From Opisthocomus hoazin (Eukaryota; Chordata; Aves; Opisthocomiformes; Opisthocomidae): a stretch of DNA of 64,000 nt. Location: positions 18,640,417-18,704,416 of the forward strand of contig NC_134415.1 of assembly GCF_030867145.1 (NCBI RefSeq), in the 5' to 3' direction. Position numbers and translations under genes: made by a program. Positions 10,201 through 20,900 of the stretch are shown here, in pieces. A model generated the notes under the pieces. It worked only from the letters and a program-made list of their open reading frames with translations. It ran no database searches and was not told the origin of the DNA. How positions within the stretch are numbered: position 1 is the stretch's first letter; each line of letters begins with the position of its first letter.

Positions 10201-13200
10201 CTTCATTTCCATTACAATTTCTAATTTATTAGGTATAAATATATGCAAGTAAGGCCCTTGGGAATATCTGAACAGTCTCTTACTGCATTGACTATTTAAT
10301 AAAGGTCAAGTAAGTTATTAGTTAATCAGATCACTAGAAATTAACAGATCTCCAGGAATGCAAGACTCGACTTATCCAACTTCCACTACCTTCACATTCC
10401 CAAATGTCTAAAAGGATTAGCAGTTGTGTTCTGCCATTTTTGGGGACTTTAACTTAATCCTTATCTTGCTGATAGACCCATCATTTGCCTTATATTCTTT
10501 ATTATTAATCGAGATATTCTTCACAGCATTCAGGTGAGGTTCAATCTTCAGCAAAACAATATTATCATTTTTCATAAATACTGAGATCTCACCCAAAATT
10601 TATCCTTAATGTCAGTTCCAACATTTACCTTGATTAACATATAGTAATCAGTATTTTTCCCCCTAAGCCTCATTCAGCTCCAGGGAAATGCGATTCCACT
10701 CTCTGGATATTAGGAAAACATCACCTTTTTATCTTTCTAGGACAAAAGAGCACATCTGAAGCTAATGCAGGTCCTCTCTGACCCCTTGCCTTTCCCCCCA
10801 CATCTGCCCCAACCCCTGGACTTTCCCTTGTGGATCTGAAACTTCTAATGTCTTATGATATCAACAGGTTGACTCCTCCAATTCACCTTGCATTTCATTT
10901 TTCCAAAGCGGTCTTGGCAGCATGTCTTAACAGATAAACTCTCTGCAGCTTCCCGCATATGTACACGAATCAGTAATTCCTCCTTCCAGTGTTTATGTTT
11001 GATATTCAGATTAGTCAAGTGGTTGTTCCAGAGGTTAGCTAATCAAAACTCCTAATATTAATTTCTCATAGTCTGCTGGCTAATCACCAAAGTGGGATTT
11101 CTGTGAACAGATACTCAAAGGCAGAACGACTCTTTGCCTTACAGACACAGTAATTCAGAGAACTGTGTTAAACAGATAATAGCCCTTCTTCCTTGCAGCT
11201 TCAGATGACTTACGAGCAGGCTGCTGTACGGTGATGGAAATGAATGATGTTTAGGGTCATTCTCTTTTTTGGGGGATGTTTATGAATTGAAAACCTATGG
11301 CCTCAAAAGACACTGTGATTAATAGTTTGTGATCTCCTTCTCACTGGGCAGATGAGCACAAAAAGTAGAATTATTGTAATTTAAATGGTCATGTAATCGT
11401 AAATGGAAAGGATTTAACCTGCATATTTACAGTCTAAGTAATTTAATCCAAACAGTACCCTTCTCACTCTCTTTAGCACATGGGAAACCCATGAAAGACA
11501 TTCCCCATCTCAATCGTTCATCCAGGGAATATTTTTTGAACCAAAATGCTAGACTATAAATTCTCACCTCTTTCTCAAGAGGCACATCCTGTCTGTCTTC
11601 AAAGGATCTTTTTCTCAAAAACCCATCAGAAGTTGCAGATGAGCTACTAAATGCTTGTCTCAGCATCTGGGAAGCCTTTTGCTGAGGGAATCCAGGTCCT
11701 ACCTGCTAGGCATCTAACAGCAGAGCAGACAGAAATCATCTCTGTCTTTTTGAAAAAGACCAGCGTTATGATTACCGCACAAGACACGTATCAAACTGTT
11801 CAAGGCAGTTTTCTTTTTCTGTATCAAGGTTTCCCTTGGTGAGATGTTGAGTGAAGTAATTTCCAAATCATTTCCTCACAGAAAAAAGCTACCACTACAA
11901 AAGAGGGAGAGAGAAGAGTAATATTTCTGCCAATTTTACTTAACAAATAATAATTTGACTTTACTCTTTCGTTGCTTTGTTCTGTGATTCATGGCTTCCT
12001 ACTTTCTTCTTGTGAAAAACGAGTAGAGCAATTGAATGTTTTACAGACTATTTCTTACCATCATTTCCTCTGTGCAGGCATCTTTTCATTTTGTTCATCC
12101 TAGCAGCCTTCTATAGTCCAAAATACAATTCTTAACAAAGCATTCTTGAACAGGGAGTTTTTGATTAGAAAATTTGAAGTAGGAGTCAGGGCTTGTGGTA
12201 AGAAATTCAGACTGTAATAATGTCGTTTCCTATTATATTACATGACTGAAGACAACTTTTACATTTCTACACTTCTAAGACATTTAAATATAGGAGTGTC
12301 TGGGTCAGATTCACAAATTACTCAACACAGGGCCATATTAATCCTTCAATAACATTTCATGGAAAAGATTTAAAGCAATTTCTTCTTCATAAAACAGAGA
12401 ATGCAAGCTTTGTGTTGAAATTAAATACTTATTCAAACCATTGCCTCCATACAATCATCACATAGAATAAATTCCACAAGGCAGCTAGACCCCAAAAATA
12501 GATACAGCTATTTCAGTTCATTATGCAGTTTACAAAACCTTAGTTAAAAAGAAGAAAAAAATCTTTGCACTCATTTCTTTGTTGCCATCAAGAAATGTAT
12601 AGCCAAAAGTCTACAAGCCATACCATCTGACAGCTGAAAAATGGAGCTGTCCATTTTGCTCAAGCACTACTCGTCCTCTTTGCATATTTACATACAACCA
12701 GACCCTCACGTCTGGAACCGCAAACCAGCAACAACTCCAGTTCATTCATTCTGAGTCTGCATCTACAAGGCTACACATTATAGAAAACCAGGTGATTTCA
12801 ACCCCCGCACCCCAGCACCGCGTAGCTACTGTGAGACATTTCACGTGCTGAGCACATTCTCCTACATGTGAGCAGGTAACTTCAGTGACAGAACAATTAG
12901 CACCTACTAGCACTCAACTAAAAGTCATGAGATTTAACGTATAAATGTGTACTACGGCGAGTAACCAGAGGAGATTCTCCTGCTTCCTAATGCACTACAC
13001 ATTTAAAAGTTTTGTATATTGATCTGTCGTTCAACTATTTGCTGTAGCCACGTTCTGATACAGAATACTGTAAGATCATTTCGGATATTCCTAAAATGCA
13101 TAAATTAGCCACTTTCCAAAGTCCAGGTTTCAAGGTGCAATTCAGATGATTTAGTTTCTCCAGAGACAGTGAAGTTTATATAGCTCCAAGACAAGATGAT

Positions 13201-15179
13201 CTCCTTCCTAAACACCAATGTCCTTGTGATCACAGTTGGAGCTTAGGTGTTTGCAACTCTCATTTGCATAATACTGCTCAGAGCTACCCTTTTTTTTTCC
13301 CCAGGAGATCTACAGAAGGATTCAGCTTAGATGAACTTTTATTTCAGTTAAGTAGGTATCTATATGAATTAAAATTCTACAAACACCATCCACATTCAAT
13401 GATTCAACACTAAAACTCTTCTGCTTCCTTTCCTAAACACATACTTCAAATTTCTAAGTGATTTACTTGAATAACTTCATAGGTTCTGGTCCTCAGCTCA
13501 GACACTGTAGCTTTTATTGAGTTTGGAAAGATCTTTGCTGACAGCTCCTCTTGGCTTTGTAAAGAAAAAAATGAGCCAAAGTGTATTCACTGCTGTGGCA
13601 CACTACAGTTACAAAACACAAGAGCAAATAGCTAAGAGCCTTTCAGGCACATGTGCAACTCTGACACAGCCACTGTATGAGGCAGCAACTCCCTCCATTT
13701 TTAGGTAAAACACTTCGTTCTCCAAATCTCAGCAACCCTGTATCCTGCAACTTCAAACAGACATATACACAGTAAAAAGGAATAAAATCTCACTTAGAGT
13801 TTAGATCTATTTGCACTGTGGTTGTTTCCAGGAATCATACATCCCTATTCCATAAACGAACTTATTATAAAAGACGATGTTTGTAAAAGCAACTAATTAC
13901 TGGGCATGGAGCATTATGAAGTGCACAACTTGCACTGAAAACCGGTAACATTCTTTAGGATGCCGCCTAAGGCAGCTTAGGAAAATGTCTGCTACTCAGC
14001 AAATGTCACAGAAGAAACACACAGTTTCTCCCTGAAACAGATTTTTCTCTTCAGAAAGTTTCAGAGACAAAGCATTTAGCCTCATGGGGACTGGGCTGTT
14101 CCTTTCTGCATACACCAGGGTAGAGGTCATAGTTTTCAGGCAGGAGGGAGCCCGAACCCTTGCGAAGGCTTTGTCTCTCACCCCTGGGAACCTCCCATGG
14201 CACGCCACCGGTTATGCTGCTTCCGCAGAAAAGGATTGTCAGGGGAGGTTATTAAAAGAGACATTGAGCTTTTTAAAAATGCAGTTTTGCCCTCAAAATA
14301 TAGTAAATTGCATTAATAATGCTCAGTGGTCATAGGAGTACAATAATCTGTGTGTTGCAGTGTAACTGCAAGGTACCTTCTCTGTAATACACCCAAGAGC
14401 TTTGTTCCAGCCTTGAGCGGAAGGAACAAGAGAGAAGTTACAAAGTCCTGCATTTCAAATAGCATTTGCAGTCCTTCAGCTACAGAAAAAGAAGCGTTTG
14501 CCTCAACAAACAAAATTCTTAAGTTGTACAAAGCTTCCTCAACTCATTTCATTGTATTTTTCAAACTGAAAGGATCCTAGCTCCTTTCAAATTTGGATAG
14601 TGTCATTGTTATGCTTCACTTGACCATTTTTAAACCATTGTTTTCTTACATTCACACTGATACAAGATCAAGTTAAATTTTAGTATTAATAAAACCATGA
14701 ATAAATATAACAAAACTCCAGCAGACTCAGGTTTTAGAGAAAACTTTCATGAGTATTCGCCCCCTAAAAAAAATTTTAATTTATTGAAAAATACCTTTCC
14801 ATCTCTAGGAAAATGACCTCTCTTTTATTACAGGGGTTCAAGTCAACAGGATTTGTTCAGTCTCCTGAAATTTGACAATAGCTTCTCTATGGCCACAATG
14901 AAAATGCGCCTGTTCAAAGTTTACTCTGATCTTTTTTTTTCTCCAAAGACATTCATGTAGCTAACACTAATGTATCACATCATCATACCTAAAAAGTTAT
15001 CGTTGATTATTTCTGAAAAGCAGAATTATTCCAAAGTAATACCTCTGCTTCTGAAGTGATAGTCACCCTCACAGCCCTGGTAAGGCTCTCCAATAGAGAC
15101 AGGAGCCTATTAACCTCTTGTGAAAGCAGCTGGCCCTCTGCTGCACAGAGGTGCTGGGAGTCATCTTGGGAGCAGAAGT
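7057..15179 (-). CDS. Unrecognised multi-exon gene on the - strand between DNAH8 and GLP1R (candidate)
   Basis: Seven open segments on the - strand have AG acceptors and GT donors: 15164-15043 (or from 15179), 14479-14377, 13554-13467, 11681-11568, 9147-9061, 8567-8541 and 7203-7057. From 14479 to the stop at 7059-7057 all phases are compatible: the first junction completes a Ser codon and the rest are phase 0. The conceptual protein is soluble-looking, with leucine- and charge-rich segments, a Ser-rich basic linker and an acidic-aromatic tail (DILGWWPP near its start, ending DAFDHS). The segment SLLFLPLKAGTKLLGVLQ weakly resembles a GAF-domain strand pair; that is inference only. One small exon between 15043 and 14479 is unresolved because the phases there do not match. 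I do not recognise the family. Alternatives are a lineage-specific gene, a gene lost from mammals, or chance splice-like frames. Confidence 0.45.
7204..8540 (-). other. Putative intron of the - strand gene, with LTR fragment
   Basis: Non-coding between the last two candidate exons. It holds the LTR fragment at about 7498-7930 and a GA-rich/G-run patch near 7423-7431. A further splice-bounded frame at 8298-8157 was considered and not adopted. Confidence 0.35.
7498..7930 (+). mobile_element. Avian endogenous-retrovirus LTR fragment (copy 1)
   Basis: Contains blocks shared, in opposite orientation, with the element at about 51530-52290: 'ttaaggaatttatttactgc', 'ggcaggcagatgttc', 'cagggcctcagcatg', 'attacttgggaagacagaca' and 'tggaatagccctttgg', followed by 'gggtcagctgtcc'. 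This block order matches a common avian solitary-LTR type. The 3' part is missing or too diverged past about 7930. No retroviral coding sequence is present here. Confidence 0.75.
8541..8567 (-). CDS. Candidate 27-nt micro-exon of the - strand gene
   Basis: Nine codons (MFEELVVTK), phase 0 to phase 0, between a ccaccttgttag acceptor and a strong AAA|gtaagt donor on the - strand. Its phase fits between the candidate exons at 9147-9061 and 7203-7057. Its size makes chance occurrence a real possibility. Confidence 0.3.
9061..9147 (-). CDS. Candidate internal exon of the - strand gene
   Basis: An 87-nt segment of 29 codons, phase 0 at both ends. It starts QWERLCLPLSSLLELSSENQ and ends KRVRKSSW. 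The - strand acceptor is gcccactccaaag and the donor is TGG|gtgaca. It has a leucine-rich then basic composition. The family is not recognised. Confidence 0.42.
9148..11567 (-). other. Putative intron of the - strand gene
   Basis: About 2.4 kb of AT-rich DNA including a T16 tract at 10051-10066. Several open frames occur (for example around 9990-9800 on the - strand, two frames at once), but none has a convincing pair of splice sites. No repeat family is identified. Confidence 0.3.
11568..11681 (-). CDS. Candidate internal exon of the - strand gene (Ser-rich, basic)
   Basis: A 114-nt segment of 38 codons, phase 0 at both ends. It starts QKASQMLRQAFSSSSATSD, continues GFLRKRSFEDRQDV and ends PLEKE. 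The - strand acceptor is ctggattccctcag and the donor is GAG|gtgaga, both good matches. The RKRSF context resembles a basophilic-kinase phosphorylation site, which is inference only. Confidence 0.5.
11682..13466 (-). other. Putative intron of the - strand gene
   Basis: About 1.8 kb. A strong acceptor-like tract (ctctccctcttttgtag on the - strand, near 11915-11900) is followed by a short open frame without a good donor, so no exon is called. No repeats are recognised. Confidence 0.3.
13467..13554 (-). CDS. Candidate internal exon of the - strand gene
   Basis: An 88-nt segment: one base completes a codon, then 29 codons (QEELSAKIFPNSIKATVSEL at the start, RTRTYEVIQ at the end), finishing in phase 0. 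The - strand acceptor is catttttttctttacaaag, with an excellent pyrimidine tract. The donor is CAA|gtaaat. Its incoming phase fits the exon at 14479-14377 exactly, making an AG|C Ser codon. The peptide is helical-looking and polar. Confidence 0.52.
13555..14376 (-). other. Putative intron of the - strand gene
   Basis: About 820 bp. Frames on both strands near 13517-13708 and 13996-14335 overlap each other and lack paired splice sites. Nothing else is supported. Confidence 0.3.
14377..14479 (-). CDS. Candidate internal exon of the - strand gene (weak GAF-like pattern)
   Basis: A 103-nt segment: two bases, 33 codons, two bases. The peptide starts EGLQMLFEMQDFVTSLLF and continues LPLKAGTKLLGVLQR. 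The - strand acceptor is cgcttctttttctgtag (strong) and the donor is AGAG|AAG-gtacct type (AG|gtacct). The hydrophobic strand, 'LPLKAG', then 'LLGVLQ' resembles the pattern seen in GAF domains, but on one exon this is only suggestive. Confidence 0.5.
15043..15179 (-). CDS. Candidate internal exon of the - strand gene (coiled-coil-like)
   Basis: The donor on the - strand is GCAGAG|gtatta. The acceptor is either at 15181-15180 (ccagttaag) or, with a better pyrimidine context, at 15166-15165 (cttctgctcccaag), giving 45 or 40 codons. The peptide contains DDSQHLCAAEGQLLSQ, then EVNRLLSLLESLTRAVRV, and ends TSEAE. The leucine spacing suggests a coiled coil or long helix. It ends in phase 0, which does not fit directly onto 14479-14377, so at least one small exon is missing between them. 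Confidence 0.42.
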
Positions 15180-15572
15180 CTTAACTGGAAAACTTAATTA
15201 ATGCTCCTGGTGCAGAAAGAATAGAAAGCAGTAGAGATTTGCATGTGAAGCAGGTGTGCCCTGCCAAGGCTGGTGCTGCTATCCAGGTGGCAGGGGTTTC
15301 TTTCCCTTTATTTAAAGGTTGTGTTGCCTGGCCTGAAGGAAGCTGGGGGCTATTTTTCCCAGTTGCCCAGTGTTTGTGTTGGTTTATTGAAAGCAGGTGC
15401 CAGAAGGTAAGGCCAGCACATAGGCACCTCCAAATGGCATCAGGTGTTGGTCTTCAACTAAAACATTCCTGTGAGGTGCAACCAGGCTTGGGCAGGGTCC
15501 TCTGTTAGCTTTTTGGGGAGTCAGACCGCATAAAGGGGTTAGTTGCAGCCAACTGTTAGTTCTCCTAGTCAC

Positions 15573-15634
15573 GCTTCTCAGCAGTCTGGCATTGTAGATG
15601 CCCTCTGGTTGCTTCCTTCAAGGACGTGTGATAA
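15573..15634 (-). CDS. Weak candidate upstream exon of the - strand gene
   Basis: A 62-nt segment: one base, 20 codons (YHTSLKEATRGHLQCQTAEK), one base. The acceptor on the - strand is tctattacctacag and the donor is C|gtgact, which is weak. The outgoing phase fits the exon at 15164/15179-15043. The call is speculative. Confidence 0.2.
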
Positions 15635-16980
15635 CTGTAGGTAATAGAAATGTTGTTTTTTACAGAAGTTTCTTGTACCTACGTGTAATTTGTTTTAGCA
15701 TGCATGTGTGTACAAAAATACGGACTCAGGCAAAATAAACAAGCTTCTCCCTGTCTCATTATCTTCATGCCTTTGAGGCAAACATTAGGTATGGGTTTAA
15801 ATATTTTAAATCCAGTGGATCTCTGGTTTCTTTAAAAATCACATTGTTGCAGGTGACATTACTGTGGCTGAACATGCTTTTTTAGTTAGATCTTTATCCC
15901 TCATTCCTTCTCACTGTTCCCTAAGTCTTTGGCAATGCCTGTAGCAGACATGCTTATTCTACAGAGACAGAAGATTTATTTTACTGGAATAGTAAAAAAA
16001 ATTAATCTTGATGAGCAACAGGAAAAAAACCATCACCTGGGCAGTAGACATTAGGGGTTTCAACTAACTTAGGCTGTTTGGGGATCATCTCTTTTAACAA
16101 CCCAAATGTATGTTCTTTCTCTCCTCTTTGAAAGTATTTTTTTTTCCCCTTCAATCTTTGTTTTCTCTCGCTTTAGAAAAGTTGAAGGAAATGTCTTCTC
16201 AGCCTTCAGTCAACCAAACCACCACAGCACATTCTTTCTGCCTGGAGATAGCTGTGGAGATGTAACTGCTGTCCTGGAAATTTGCACACAGAGGAATTTC
16301 ATGATTTCACAGCACCGCTGCTCTGACCGGTTACAGTTACGTTCCCAAAGCATCAGCCTGATGCTGTGTTGTAACTGAAATTAACGTACATCATTAATAT
16401 TATAAGTTATTAACTTCTTTATATTCCAGTAGCATCTAACGGACTATGTAACAGACAAATGTGAAAGCTTTTTGCCAGTTCCCTATTCAGTTCTGAGCTT
16501 TTCTTCCGAATCTGTTGGGTTCGGTGTGTTTTCTTCTTCCAGATGCTGTTGTGTAATCTCACCAAACACATGCAATTTATTGCAGGTTTAGCTTTGCTAG
16601 GCGGTGCAAAGTGAATACGTAAGCACAATGTATGGACCTGGGACAAGACAAATTCGGAGCACGCTTTCGCTAGGCAAAGAAGTTTTCTGAATCCTCCAAA
16701 CTGACACATCAGGCTGCTGCGAGGACGGACGTGTGCCCTGGCTTTAACTTGGAAACCCAGCTCTGACCGGAGGTGCAGCTCTGCGAATTTGTGTTATAAA
16801 TGGGTGACTGCATTTACTGTCACTAAATCTGTACTATACAACCCGGACGTCGGGAACAGCACGAAGGCCACCGAGAAGCCCACGCCTGGACAGAGTCAGA
16901 TCAAAACCAAACGGGAAGCTGAAGAGGTGGGGGTCGGGATCGCAAAGGCGTTTCCTCGGCTTTTTTTCTTTTTGTCGTTC
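15635..16980. other. Region upstream of the GLP1R CpG island, no supported gene
   Basis: AT-rich DNA becoming GC-rich towards the right. Open frames exist on both strands (16106-16378 on +, 16709-16419 on -) but none has clear paired splice signals. It may contain the 5' exons of the - strand gene or distal GLP1R regulatory DNA. A tataaat motif lies at 16796-16802 without an evident downstream transcription unit. Confidence 0.35.
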
Positions 16981-17960
16981 TTTTTTCCCCCCTCCCCGAA
17001 ACCGCCCTTCGTGCCCACGACACCCGCCGCCCGCCCCGCGCAGCCCCGGCCCCGCCGGGCCCGGCCGCACCGCACCTGCCCCGGCCCCGCCTCCGCCGCT
17101 ACAAAAGCGGCCGCCGGAGCCCGCGCCGCCATCCCCCGCTGTGCAGCCTCCGCGGGGAGCGGCAGCCGGAGCCTCGCCGGGACCCCGCGCATGGGGGGGC
17201 CTCCCCGGCCATGCCCCCGCCTTCCTCCCCGCCGCCGCCCGGCTTCGCCCTCGCCCTCCTGCTCCTCCTGCTGCTGCTGCTGGCGGCCGCGGGCAGCTCC
17301 CTCCCCGTCAGGCGGGTGAGTGCCGCGGCCCGGCGGGTCCTGTCCCCCCGCGCCGCACCGCGCCCTGCCGCTGCCCGGCCCCGGGCGGTGCCTCCCGCCC
17401 CGTCGGCGCTGGGGCGGCGGCTGCGGGCGCTGCCCTCCGCCGGGGTTTCCCGCGCCGCGGAGCGGGAGGCGGCCGCCGGTGCCTGGGTGCGCCTCGAGGA
17501 GAAGTTGGAAGTTACAGCCGTTACTGTGTGGGCGCCGGGAGCGGGCGGGAAGCCCCTGTGCTGCAACGGGCGGGTTTTCGGGGGCGATGGGCAGCGTCTG
17601 CCGAGGTCTGCCCCGGGCGAGCGGCGGAGGCCGTCGGGTTTCCCTCGTCTTTCGCGGGACCGCGGGCGCGGCGGGGGAGCAGCGACAGTCGCGGGAGGAG
17701 GCGGCGGTTCGGGCGGGAGCCGGGGTGCGGGGTGGAGGAGGGAGCGGGTGCGGGCGGGGTGGTGGACGGGACGGGGGAGGCTGACCGCAGTTTGGTGGGG
17801 AGGTCGGGGACAGAGGGAGACGAGAGGAACCGGTGAGAGCGCGGGGGTCCCGGGAGCGCTTCTGCTGCGGGGAGGGCGGGCGCGGAGCTGAGGCGGTGGG
17901 CTGCGGGGGCGCGACGGGGGCAGCGCAGCTGGTGACGGACCGAGGTCGCCGTCTGTGCCG
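16980..17960 (+). promoter_or_regulatory. GLP1R: CpG island and putative GLP1R promoter
   Basis: Abrupt change to very GC- and CpG-rich sequence, with repeated GC boxes (gccccgcc near 17048 and 17090) and NotI-like gcggccgc sites (17107 and 17285), in an otherwise AT-rich window. Exon 1 of GLP1R sits inside it. A weak TATA-like tacaaaag at 17100-17107 lies about 110 nt upstream of the chosen ATG. A broad Sp1-type promoter is the usual state for mammalian GLP1R, and the same is inferred here. The high GC content would make this segment hard to sequence and assemble. Confidence 0.75.
17211..17315 (+). CDS. GLP1R: GLP1R exon 1: signal peptide
   Basis: Thirty-five codons from ATG 17211 to a GT donor (CGG|gtgagt at 17316), phase 0. 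The peptide is [16 protein letters not shown], a run of eight or more leucines, then [11 protein letters not shown]. It is a classic secretory signal: a proline-rich start, a leucine core and small residues before the likely cleavage site. The start was chosen because it alone gives a signal peptide in frame with exon 2. It has G at -3. A second ATG at 17191 lies out of frame just upstream. Exon 1 coding sequence varies greatly among species, so the identification rests on position, phase, donor and signal-peptide character. Confidence 0.8.
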
Positions 17961-20900
17961 CTGCTTTTCAGTCGTTAGAAGTTTTTGAGGTTAACGTGCA
18001 GAACAGCGCGAAGGTGATCTCTTTGGTTCCCAACTAGGTCTGAGTCTGTAGGGGGTTGTCTTAGGTATTGGCTTCTGGGGTTTTCTTGGTGGCTTTGCTT
18101 TTCCTTGTCGTGGACATCAGGCCCTTAAAGGAGCTGCAGGCACAAGTTGCGTTAGGGGAAAATTCCAACCAGGAAAATCTCTTCGTTGTGAAGATGACCA
18201 AATACTGAAACAGGGGCCCGGAGAGGCTGGGGAGCCTCCACCCGTGGAGGTGTTTGTTGGGCAGGGTAAGGCACTGAGCAGCTTGAGCTCGTGCCACTGG
18301 GCAAAGGGGCAGTGGGGCTGCCGGAGGCAGACTCGATCGGTGAGGTGCCCTTCCTAGCGAAGGGACCTCCTGCAGCTGGACGCAGGACTTGGATGAGGCA
18401 AGAAGAGACTTCTCTGGTCTCAGTGCTGTGGTCGCCCTTTGATTTGTGTCTTGCAATAACATGAGTGCTTTTATAGCCTCTTCTGACACTAGAGGGTCTT
18501 ATCTGACAACTTGTCTAGAGCAGCGATCGTGCTTGTCGGATGCTGAGAAAAGGTACAAGATACTCTGCTCAAGCCGAAGTATACAAAAGCATGGGACTTG
18601 CTGTAGGGAGCTTCTTCTCAGGTTCAGCTCAGGATAGTGTTAAAGGTAATACTTAAACTGAGAATAGCACTGCTTAGGCGGTAGTGGATAGTAAAATCTA
18701 GGTGATAATAATCAGCTGTGAGGTATTCTGATTTAAATGGGTGGGGGAGGTTAAATGACTTGATACGGATTTGGGAAGGAAGTGTTTTATTGGTGGTGTG
18801 ACCACTGGTTTCCTTTGACCTTCCCACTCTCCTCCCCTAACCCCTCGAACAAATGAGAAAGGGGAGAGGGAGAAGAGAAAGCTGTGAGTATGCATAGGAG
18901 GAAGAAAAACTGAAGTCCGGAGTTTTTATTTGAGGTGGTGCTCTTTACTTGCCGTTGTCTTAAATGCAGGGTGTCTGGAACTTGCTTCATAAGTCTTTAG
19001 ATCCTGCTTACTGCATTGAGGGTAGTAAAATGACTGAGAGCTGGTAGTACGCGGCCGCTTTGTGGAATCTTATTACTAATGACAAGCCTGTGTCCTTTCT
19101 GTGCTTGGCCTCAAGCAGCAATGTCCTGCTGCTGACGGAGCTGACATGCAGCTGGCTGCCGGTTCCCTGCCATCCGGTTCTCGCTTGGGTTTGGATTTCA
19201 GATGCGGTACTTATGCTCAAGGTTTGATAAGATAATCTTGAAGAACATAGTTTAAATGTCAGTGAAGAGCAGACAGGATCTGTGCCACATTTGTTAATGG
19301 AGGGTTCTGCTACTCTGATGCTTTTGTTCCTCGGGCTAAAATGTGAGGAATACAAGCTCCTGGGAGGACATACAAGCAGCTGAATTTAGTGGAAAGGTTG
19401 CAGATCTTTTGCTCTCCTCAGCTCTTATTACTGAAGTGCTTTTGTATGGGAATAGAGAAGTGCTCATGTCGGTATCAACACTTCTGTTAATTAAAGCATA
19501 TGGGTGTTTAGCTATGTGTATGTTGTTGGTGCTCTCATAATTATATTGTGTTATTTAGGCTTATTTAGTTGCAGTTGCTAGTCTGTTCTCCAAACCAACA
19601 GTCAGCATGACTTCTTAAGTTGCAGGTCTTAGGGATGCATACAGTTACTGCTGCTTGCTCAGCCTGCTGAAGCCTGCCGTGGCTGCTGCTAGTTCTGCAG
19701 CATCTGCTTCTTTAACTGTGGGTATCTAGGATCAGGTATTTGTCTTGGAGAGTGCTAGCTTTGAATTCTGATAAGCCATGATGAAAAGATGCAATGCGAG
19801 GGGGTGGTTTCGGTGCCTCGTTGGTCTGCTGGACTCTGCCCTTGACAGCACAGAGGTCCCTGTGTGTTTGAATGTCCCGGCACAGACTTGTAGGACCGTG
19901 CCTATTCTGACTTCTTGCCTTCTGTTGTGTGCCCAAATGCTGAGAGAACTGGACTAAGGCTCCTGACTGCTACTGTTGTGCAGATATGTTTTTCTTAGAA
20001 TTCATTAGGGTGGGAAAGTGGCTATAGAGCTTGGCTGAAAAACAACTAGAAAAGTGACCTGGAAACCAATGACTCCATGCATAAGCAAAGATGGGGGCTT
20101 GGCCTGCTGCTTGATTAGTTGGATCGTCACTCGGGCAAAAATGCCTCCATACTTAGGTTGGCTGGAATTCTGGTCTGAGTTAGTCTACTTATTTCTCTGT
20201 TTTCTACTCCCAAAGGCTTGTATGGAGCTGGTTTTCCTGTTGCCTGCGCTCTGAAAATCAAAACATGCTGGACTAGTTTCAGCAGCCCGTATGGCAGTAA
20301 TAGAGAAAGCAGTGGAGAAAAGGGTGAACAGACAAGATGTGACACTGTGCCACCTTGCTGTAGTTATTATCAAAGGATACTTGGCTGGCTTCTTTCCTGG
20401 GAATATGACCAGATTCTTAAAAAATTAATATTTGTAGGCCACTTAAATTCATGACTATATTAATATGGTATAAAACTCTGAATTACTTACTAGACAATCA
20501 TCGAAATTAATACAGATTAAATTGCTGTCCCAAATGACTAAAACCTTTATGTATTCATAAAATAAAGTGGGGTTTTATTACTTTCTTTTCTTAAAGAACT
20601 CTAATTTTCTGTAAACTCTCCCAAACCTAACTGTATGGGGGGGGGGGGGCGGGGGGGAATATGATGTTTTGGAGCCTAGGATATCGGATCTCCCCGGGCC
20701 AAAGGATAAGACTGTCACACAGCAGAACAATGACTTGGCCCTTGGCATTGTTTTAAAGCTCTGATGTCTGGTCCAAGCAAGTTGAAGTTAGTGAAACTGT
20801 TTTCCAGTCTTGCTACGTTCCCGTATTTCTAGTGCCGTTGCTGCGCCCTCCACCCCCCCCACCCCCCCAAACTAGGCAGTAGTCTGAAAGAGTTTGGACA

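Noticed and set aside
16419..16709. 96-codon - strand frame upstream of GLP1R
   Set aside because: No conserved protein feature and no clear paired splice sites. It may overlap the 5' end of the - strand gene but cannot be supported.
16796..16802. TATA-like tataaat upstream of GLP1R
   Set aside because: It is about 415 nt upstream of the start codon and outside the CpG island core, so it is unlikely to be the core promoter element.
16789..17891. Several long frames on both strands in the CpG island (up to 231 codons)
   Set aside because: GC-rich DNA has few stop codons, and these frames are low-complexity Ala/Pro/Arg/Gly. Only the 17211-17315 signal-peptide exon fits a gene.
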